Source: Seriola aureovittata
Lineage: Eukaryota; Chordata; Actinopteri; Carangiformes; Carangidae
DNA: 64,000 nt
Direction: 5' to 3'
Assembly (NCBI RefSeq): GCF_021018895.1
Contig: NC_079373.1
Location: 14,852,501-14,916,500, forward strand
The position numbers and the translations under genes were made by a program. The notes beneath the pieces were generated by a model, which saw nothing but the letters and a program-made list of their open reading frames with translations, was not told the DNA's origin and ran no database searches. Of the stretch, positions 55,826 through 64,000 are shown piece by piece; position 1 is the stretch's first letter, and every line of letters starts with the position of its first letter.

Positions 55826-57235
55826 TGTGTATGTGTGTGTGTGCGTGCGTGCCTCCCATCTTTGGTGGGCAGGTAGGAGGATGAAAGCTTCTCTTAGATG
55901 CAGGCAGCTCAGATTTTTCTGCAGGCGGCTGCCATACCTTTACCACTCTGCTCTGTAATACGACACACACGTACAGACAAACACGCACACCCAGACAAAC
56001 ACCCACACGCACACACACACTTAGACAGACATACACGATCAAGCTCCACACACATGCACAAACGTACACCTCTGCTTCTCTGAGGGGTTGACCTAAAAGC
56101 AGAGTATTTCTATGTCTTAGCTCCTCTCTCTCTCAACCAAAAGAGATCTGAATCAGGAGAATCAGGATATACGATAAATGCATGATAAATTATTATTATT
56201 GGAAGAACTGGAGTACCAACACACCCTATGAACCACAAGTAAAATTTGCACGACGTTCCCTAATATAGTCCTTTAAAGTCACTCTTGTCCCCCTTCAGTT
56301 TACTTCAAGAAGTGGTTCGCTGTAAAACTCCCACAGGAGACTACCTGACATTCATTTGATGGACATATAATTTAACTTAATGTCTGTTTTTGGGGAAGTA
56401 CGTTGATGGTGTCTATGAAAGCTTTATATCTATTCCCTAAGCTGTCACACATGCTCAATATGTGTGTGTCCCTAGTATGTGTGTTTATGCTTGGAAAGAA
56501 GAAAAAAAAGTAGATCCCTTTTAAATGATTTCCAGTCTTCCACTGAAATAGCTGGAGGACCTGGAAATGAACTCTTTAAACAAACTTACATCATTATTAG
56601 AGGCCACTTTGAAAATAACACAAAGGGGAACTTTGTAATGAGCTCACTTTTGAGGACAGCACTACAACAAGGTTGGAGATGTGTCTGTGCGTGTGTGTGT
56701 GTGTGCATTTGTGTACGAGCACATACTCATGGATGTGTGTGGTGTGGAATATAAAACTGTATATTTACGGAGCAGAGACTCTAACAACAGTTTTGCTGAA
56801 TGCCTTACTTTGACAGTATGCTTTAATGCAATTGGCAGCTCTTGAAGTCAATTTCCCAGAAATGTGCCAAATAATATCTCCCAGCATTTCTACACTGTTC
56901 TCATGGTGTCCACTGAAAATGAATGTTTGCTTCATTATAACCTCTTGGAAAGTGCCCAAACCCAGCTTCCTGTCTCAAGAGCAACTGTGCAAGCAAAGCA
57001 CACACTGTGAAACAGAAAACATTTCACTTTTTGTCCCTTCTTGCTTTATTACTAAAAATATTGCCAAGGACAGGACATTGTTCTTGGGTTAAGAACATTC
57101 TGCACACATTTTAAAGCTCATAGTATTTATGCATGTTGGGGCCTCATTATTATAAAGCAAGTAAACTACTGTTGATTCTCCAAAGCATGCCACAGCTTAC
57201 ATCGGCCTGATGAATGCATTTTTCTCTCCTTTCAG

Positions 57236-57309
57236 GGAGCCACCAGCTACAGATCATGTCAGTTCATGGTATATGGAAATCAGCATGCAGAGACTTTCTG
57301 TCCGTCAAG
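57236..57309 (+). ncRNA. Possible exon of a + strand transcript upstream of grm3
   Basis: A strong acceptor (tttctctcctttcag) at 57235 and a donor (GTCAAG|gtaaca) at 57310 bound 74 bp that are open in all three frames. A second + strand acceptor (cttctcctaacag) lies at 58940. These could belong to a non-coding transcript divergent from grm3. There is no product assignment and the call rests on splice-site appearance only. Confidence 0.18.
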
Positions 57310-57832
57310 GTAACATTATCATCGCCTGGAATTTCAGTCTGAAGCATTAAAATAGGTGAGAAGCTCTAGCATCCAAGATTTGAGATTAAGCTTACAAACA
57401 CCATCACATTCACGAGCTCTGCAGTCACGAAATCAAACCCAGACAACCATAGACACTGTAAAAGGATAATGTGAAATTCAAAAATCCTTTTGCATTTAAA
57501 GGTGTCAGTTTGCCAACCGCAGTGGTGAATAGCTTTTTATTTGTGCTGCGTGGTGCCTATGGTCTACTTACTGAATATCATGCTGTGGCCAGTATTTGCT
57601 TGATCATCGATATCATCGTTCTTCAATGATCTCATTTATAAATGAAAACATTTCCACTCAGTGTAGTGAAATGTACCCCAAAATATTGTCTGTATAGTCT
57701 GCTGTATATGTGATAAAAAAGTCTCTGCTGACAGCTATGGCAAATCTGAAATACCCATACTGTAGTGTGAAATGAACTTGAGGGAGTAAACGCTGTATGT
57801 CATTTTTAAATCATGCAAATGCAGTTTAGTCC

Positions 57833-58377
57833 TTTAAAGAAATACTTCAATTTTTAGGAAGTATGTTTCTTTGCTTTTTTGCTGAGAGTTAGATGAAAGA
57901 ATTGATACCACTCCCATATCTATCTGTTAGATATGAAGCTGAAGCCAGCATCCAGTTAGCTTAGCTTATCACAAAGACTGGAAACAGGTGGAAACAGCAG
58001 CTTGGCTCTGTCAGTAATAGAAATTAGGCTACTAGCAACCTATAATTGAAGCATTATATCTTGTTAGTTTAATCCAAACAAACACCAACATGTAAAAAGG
58101 ACAGGTTGTGGGGGGTATGTGCCAGACTCTTTCTTGGCCCTGTGCAGTGACCTCAGTGACTTCTTTGAGTCCAAACCAGACCACAGGAAGTCACTGCTTC
58201 AGGCCATGAAACATTCCAGCACGTAACCCCTCCTTTGGTTACCTTTGGACAGAGCCAAGCTAGCTGTTGTTTACCAATCTTTATTGTATATTAAGCTAAG
58301 TTAACCAGCTGCTAGAGAGTGGTATCAATCTGCTCTAACTTTTGACATTGAAATCAAAATGTCAAAGTATTCCCTTG
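57833..58377. repeat. Repeat family A, copy 4
   Basis: This is a near-complete copy: TTTAAAGAAATACTTCAATT start, GCTGAGAGTTAGATG, CCAGTTAGCTTAGCTTATCA, TATGTGCCAGACTCTTTCTT, AAGCTAAGTTAACCAGCTGC and GTCAAAGTATTCCCTT end. Inverted ends are recognisable. Confidence 0.6.
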
Positions 58378-60490
58378 TTTATCCTTCCTGAAATTTCAGT
58401 AATAAAGAACATTACATTTACATACAGTATATATTTAATTATCACACGTGTATGAAATAAATGTCTTACCTGAATAAAGAAGGATGGGAGCAGATGGCAG
58501 CTGGCACATGGCAACATCACTACAGACACCTATTAAAGAGAAATGGGGGACATAGTGTACATGAGGTGAGTAAACAAGAGCCAGAAAACAACCTGACTGT
58601 CAATAGAAGAAGAGGAGAGAGGATCAGATAGAGGAGGAGGCTGACTACTGACCTGTCTCCCTGGGAGCTATGATGCAGTGTAACATCTGACAGACAACCC
58701 CATTTCACCTCTGACCCTGCGCAACTCTGAAGTCAGTGAGTAGGCTGCACACGCACCACCACACTCCTCTTTTTGCTTCTCGTGTTTCATCCTCTGTTTC
58801 CTCCATGGCATCACCCCTGCATCCTTTTCCTTTGCCCCTCCTCTCTCTCTCTCCCACCCTCTCCTTACTGGTCCCCCACTCTCCCCATTTATTTCCACCT
58901 CCCTTACACCCTCCACAACCCTCGCTCTTCTCCTAACAGGCAGGGCTGCTGTGGATGACACGTATCCAGCTGAGAGCAGCCATGCAGGGTCGATGGACCG
59001 CACTACACTGAGAGGAGAGATAGCCCCACAACACAGCCCTGTGTGTGTGTGTGTGTGTGTGTGTTTCTGTGTTTTCTCTCATCTGTGTGTGTGTTCATGT
59101 GGGCGCTTGTTTATCTGTCTATTGTGCACCTCACAGAAGCACAGCTGCATCAGTGATGTGACTCTCACAGCATGGGGAGACACTGTATGTGCATGTGTGT
59201 GTGTTCTTTCATATTTTTTGTTGTTGTTATATAGCAAAAGAGAGATGGGAGGTGGGCTGTCAGAAGCTTTGCTTTTACAGAATAACAGACCCCTTACACA
59301 TGCACGCTGTCAGAGGTTTATAAGTTAATTCAACCAATTGCTTTGTGTGTTCCTCTCACTTTTCCCCCTCTATTCTGCAGATTAAGGCCAAATAAGAACA
59401 GTGCAACTGGGAATGTGAACTGAAGGCACATGAATTGTGAAAGACGGCATTCAAAATGTGTGAAAAATGTACTTCTCTTCTGACCCCCACATAACAATTA
59501 TATGCATGTGCATGTGCATGTGTACGTGGGTGTATGTGTGTTTAGACATAGCGTCACAGACTTCTGACAGTCTAACGGGTGCAATGGGCTCTGACCATTA
59601 ATTATTTACGAGGTGCGTTTTAGGCAGGAAAGACTGATGATCCATAAATAGGACAGAAAGATATCAAAAAACACAACTGCCAAACAACCAGCAAGACATG
59701 ATGCACATCCCTCTGTCCTTTTAAAGCAAACATATCATATAACAATAAAAAAAAGAACTGTAGATTCTGTCCATTCATTGAAAGCAGAAAAAAATTACTG
59801 GGATTTAAATTTGATTAGATAATGTCGGAGCAACCATGCAACCAATCAAATGAAAACTTCTGATGATGGTGTATTTGTGTCAGGTGACGATGGCAAACTT
59901 GGGTTAAACCCCAGTCTATCACCTTTTACCAATCATAATCAATAATTGGCTCCTTTGATCTCAGATGACTATTGATGTTGCGTTCACACAGTCAGATAGA
60001 AAACGGCCTGTTCCTGTATTGATTAATCACTCCATTCTGTGACCTGTGTTAAGTTCAAAGGTTAAAGGCCGCATCATGTTAGAAACATAGAAATGGATTT
60101 CCTGGACCTTAAAGACAGCTGACATTGAAAAGATTAAACTGGACAACCATTGATCTTTACTTAACAAACAGAACTACAGTTCCAGTACAGTATACAGTAC
60201 ATTAGTTAAAGAAGTACATTTATAATAAAAATTGGATTAACCCATACAAGTAGTGGTGAGCCTCAGGGCCACACAGTCTAAACTGTGCTCTCATGTGCAG
60301 TGGGTACTCCAAAGGGATTCTCCACTAAAAGAGCTTTTAACCTTTGAGTACCACACAAAGTCTACAGTGAAGTGCTCAGCATTGTGGACTATTTTACACA
60401 GTAGATTTTACAGCAGTGAGACCTACAAAAAATGGTTTGGAACACAAGGACTATCAGTTAACTCTGAAACTGCTAAAATTGAAATGAATC

Positions 60491-60684
60491 AATAATGTTG
60501 AAGTTTTTTGGGGGCAGTTTTTTGCCTTTATTGTGATAGAGACAGTGAGAGAGGGACAGGAAAGGTGGGAGAGAGAGAGGGGATGACATGCAGTAAAGGG
60601 CCAGGGCTGGATTCAAACCTGAGCCACTGTGGTAAGGACTGAGCCCAAGTACTCGCTCTACCAGGTGAGCCACCGAGACCCCCC
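60491..60684 (-). mobile_element. tRNA-derived SINE with target-site duplication
   Basis: On the - strand the element starts GGGGGTCTCGGTGGCTCACC and carries an A box (TGGCTCACCTGG) and a B box (GGTTTGAATCC, + strand 60609-60619). A pyrimidine-rich body with CATGTCATCCCC follows, then an A-rich tail. It is flanked by ATGAATC at 60484-60490 and 60685-60691. This is a well-known type of teleost SINE. Confidence 0.75.
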
Positions 60685-63383
60685 ATGAATCCTAAATTTA
60701 GATAAAATGTTATTTTCATTCATTCATTTAAGTCATTCATCAAGACAAAACGCCAAACAACTGCTGGTTCCAGCCTCTCAAATATGTGGATTTTCTGCTT
60801 TTCTCTGTTTTATATCGTTCTAAATTGAATATGTTTGGGTTTAGGACTGTTGGTTCCACAAAACAGGGCTTCAGCTTGGGCACTTAGAAACTGTGATAGA
60901 TATCTTTTTAAATGTTTTTCGGGGATTTTACAAACCAAAACATAATAATAATTGATTAATTAATCTCCAGCATTATACAAATAACTGTTAGTTGAGGCCG
61001 TAGATGTATCAACCATGTCTTCCCATTGAGTTTCAAGCAGGTGTCTCTGTCTTCATCTTTACTTTGTGTTTTTTCCTGAGTTTTGGTGGTCCACAACTCA
61101 TCTGACATGGCCTGATTAAAAACGACTGTTCAGCCTAAAAGCAGACAAGGGTTGGGAAAATGTGTGAAAGCATTCATCAGATCCGCATTTCATCACTGTG
61201 GAGGGCGGCGGGCCTGTCAGAAGGAGAATTACCCCTCTGTGGATGGCATCTATCAACTTAACTGTCATGTAATGACCCTGGGAGTCATCGTGGAGCATCA
61301 GTCAACCTCGCCATGGCACGAGCGCTGCTGCATCCTACTTAATTCATGTTCACACCCTGCCAGTCTGTCTTCACTGCAGTCGATACATGAGTTGTACAGA
61401 GCGTCACAATGGACAGGTGGAGAGTAATGGAGAGTATTGACCACAGTATAACTCAGAAGAATAAATATAATTGGTTTGGACAGAGACACAAGACTTTTAG
61501 GTAGAAATAATGTTGGTTGGTTTTAGTCGTTTCAGGTTAGGTGGTCATGCGCGGAAAACCAATTACTGCAGTCATCAGAGTTTAAATGATGTACTAACTT
61601 TTTGATTTGCTCCCCCACATTAGCCCAGGATTTGTTGGGAGAGTGATTACTCTCAATGAAGCCAAACAGTCTGCACATAGTCTACTGTTGTGGAACTTCA
61701 TATTAAGAATCGCATTATTTGTTATTTGGTATTTTCAAAAAGGATGTATGTGGTATGCGTGCAATGTGTTTCCTGATCTGTGGCAAAAAAGAAGAACAAC
61801 AACAAAAACCATGACAACCCTATATTACTGTAGAAGGTTGTCAGTACTAAATTGAAAGTTGACTGAATCAGGCAAAGCCACACTTTAACAGAAGTTATGT
61901 TTACTAAACTTTTTAGGAAATTAGCAAGATTGACAGTTGCATAAATGAATTATACCAATGCTTGTGATTATTCGGCATTTAAATAGATTGTGTGATAATT
62001 GACTGATAATTGTTTTGCCTGGCTAAAACCCAAGATAGTCTGAAAGTGAGAGATATATAATAATAATAATGATGCTAGTGGTAATTCAAACTTTTTGCAA
62101 AATGCTGTATACTCTATGACTTATTAATTATTTCACAGTGACATTCACAGCACACATGCAGCTCTCAAATGTGAGGCAGATGCCCACACAGCAGAGAGCA
62201 AGGGAAAACAGTCCAGTTGGATTGAGAGGGTTCAACCTGTGCTGAATATCCAGGGTAGAGAAAGATTGCCAAGGCTATTGTGCCTGTAATGCAACCAGAG
62301 AGGGGTTTAAATCACTGGAGAACACTGTGCATTGTGAAATGACTTTTTAAATGCATGGGAACTCTGTCATTTTACGTTGTAAGTATACTTTCTGTTTATG
62401 AGTAACACTTGTTTTACTTTTTTCCCTCTTGATTAGGAACATATGTGGTATGCAGCAATGATTTGTTTTTCTTTTGAATGTGAACGTCAACTGCCGGAAG
62501 GATTTATTTGTGTTGGATATTATTGTTTGTCATGTAATCCCCTGTGTGATGGGCCATTTCAGTGGTTATGACACAAAAATAAACAAATTCATTCATTAAT
62601 TCATGCAACAATCATTTAGTATTTCAATTGCAATGGATAAAACAATTTAACATGCGACAGTACTGACCTTTGGCATGTCTGGGATAAGGATGTAGACCCC
62701 TACACTGGTATGTGCAATATCCACTGTTTTAGTGATGTGCCTTGGGCCTGAAGCATTGGGTCAAAAATATACCAAATGGGGATGTAACTGAAGACCCTAA
62801 CCCTCCATTTGGTTGGTTTAATATCACATGTTAATTCACAAAAGTTAAAAAAAGCTCCATCACCGCCAAATAGCATATGAAACACCAGAACTCACCTACA
62901 TTTGTATTGTTCTTTTCTATTTTGCAACTCCGCCAGATCATTATCACACTGAGCTGACATAATCCTAAATCATTAGCTGTGTCAGCTGTTGCACCACATC
63001 AGTTAAAACAGCTGTCATCAGGTATAGAACGGCAAACTTCAAAATTTGAACAGACATTTAAAGAAGTTGTGAATTACCTACTCCCTGTCACTTTTGGGAT
63101 GGCACTTTGTATTGATAGTAGCCACCACATGACCAATAAACCACCTTTCACTATCTATCCCTCACACACGTTTCTTCCCTCCTCAAGCTCATCATTTATT
63201 AAAGAGTCTGATCTTTCTCTGAGACACACCATCACAGCTGTACATCCCACTGCCCTTTCACTGCCTCATCCCCAGAGTGTACATGTATGTGTGTGTGAAT
63301 GTCTGTGCATGTAGGGAAAGGGGGGGATGTCAGTGAACAGACAGTCGAGTGCTAACACTGTGTGTATACGTGTGTGCTGCTAA

Positions 63384-63416
<33 letters not shown>
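63384..63416. repeat. (GT)n(GC)n tract
   Basis: GT repeat ending in GCGCGCG, near the right edge in gene-free sequence. Confidence 0.9.
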
Positions 63417-64000
63417 GCTCAGTGTGTGTTGTGACTGTTGTTGCTGATGAGAGTTGAGCTGTGGGAAGCAGCAGTGATTTCCAGACTCTTCCCTGTTCGT
63501 TCACTAGAGCATAACAGTGTGAGAAACATGTGGAGCAGAGCAACAGTAGTTTTACAAAAACTTGAAAAGCAAAACAGAAGAACTTAGGCATTCATTTGAA
63601 TCTTGTAGTGCATATAAATCGGAAATATCAGTTATATTTCAGAATTGAGATTAACAGGCTTTAAAACAATTCAATTTCAATTTCGGTTGCATGGCTTGAT
63701 CAGTGTCTGTACATCTGATTCTGCCAAGGTTAACATGGAGATCTATTGCAGGATAGCTACAACAGACCACAAATACCTGTTGCTGTAAATGAAAATGAGG
63801 ATTGAAATCCTACCAGCAATCTTACATGTAAATAACAATATCAATCATTTTTCATGCCTTGGTGAAAATATTGTAACCCTTAACTGTGTCACTGAGTTAC
63901 TTACACGTAATGGGGATGTTCCTTAGCTCTAAGTTCATTCCCCCTATGTTTGGTTCAAATGGCTGGTTAAAAGGTTCAAATGTTCAATTTAATCATCCAT

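Larger units (their letters stand above)
52765..64000. other. grm3 upstream region
   Basis: No coding gene is recognised. The first non-coding grm3 exon should lie here or beyond the window. Contents include Z-prone repeats, family A and B copies, the LINE tail, the SINE and splice-like + strand signals at 57236-57309 and 58941. A GC-richer unique block lies at about 61150-61420. Confidence 0.55.

Overview
The window looks like nuclear DNA of a ray-finned (probably percomorph) fish. It has spliced vertebrate genes with GT-AG introns, very frequent (CA/TG)n and (GA)n microsatellites, and several interspersed repeat families that I recognise from teleost genomes, including a tRNA-derived SINE and TTAA-flanked or terminal-inverted-repeat MITEs. 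No prokaryotic, viral or CRISPR features are visible.

Two complete protein genes can be reconstructed exon by exon. On the + strand, elapor2 (KIAA1324L, the endosome/lysosome-associated apoptosis and autophagy regulator family) runs from the start codon at 14301 to the stop at 26966. It has 22 coding exons whose phases all join, giving 3003 nt and 1000 residues. On the - strand, grm3 (group II metabotropic glutamate receptor 3) runs from the start codon at 52521 to the stop at 33534. It has 11 coding exons, giving 2679 nt and 892 residues. The two genes converge tail to tail across about 6 kb. In human 7q21, GRM3 and KIAA1324L are also convergent neighbours, so this is a conserved syntenic pair.

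Layout. 1-6.4 kb: no securely supported gene; repeats, a (TG)48 tract, a cluster of TGCATG motifs and one weak + strand exon candidate. 6.4-13.4 kb: four phase-compatible candidate exons on the - strand, including a 530-bp acidic Ser/Pro-rich exon, of a gene I cannot name. 13.4-14.3 kb: a CpG-bearing region with CRE, ETS and CCAAT motifs, a possible head-to-head promoter. 14.3-27.6 kb: elapor2. 27.6-33.5 kb: intergenic sequence and the probable grm3 3' UTR. 33.5-52.8 kb: grm3. 52.8-64 kb: grm3 upstream sequence with a non-LTR retrotransposon tail, a SINE and other repeats.

Functionally, grm3 is a Gi/o-coupled glutamate receptor at the plasma membrane and elapor2 is a type I membrane protein of the endolysosomal/secretory system. 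They are neighbours by synteny, with no evident shared pathway. The most unusual point is that four short introns (two adjacent ones in elapor2, two in grm3) are multiples of three and free of in-frame stops, so their retention would add 35-40 residues rather than truncate the protein.
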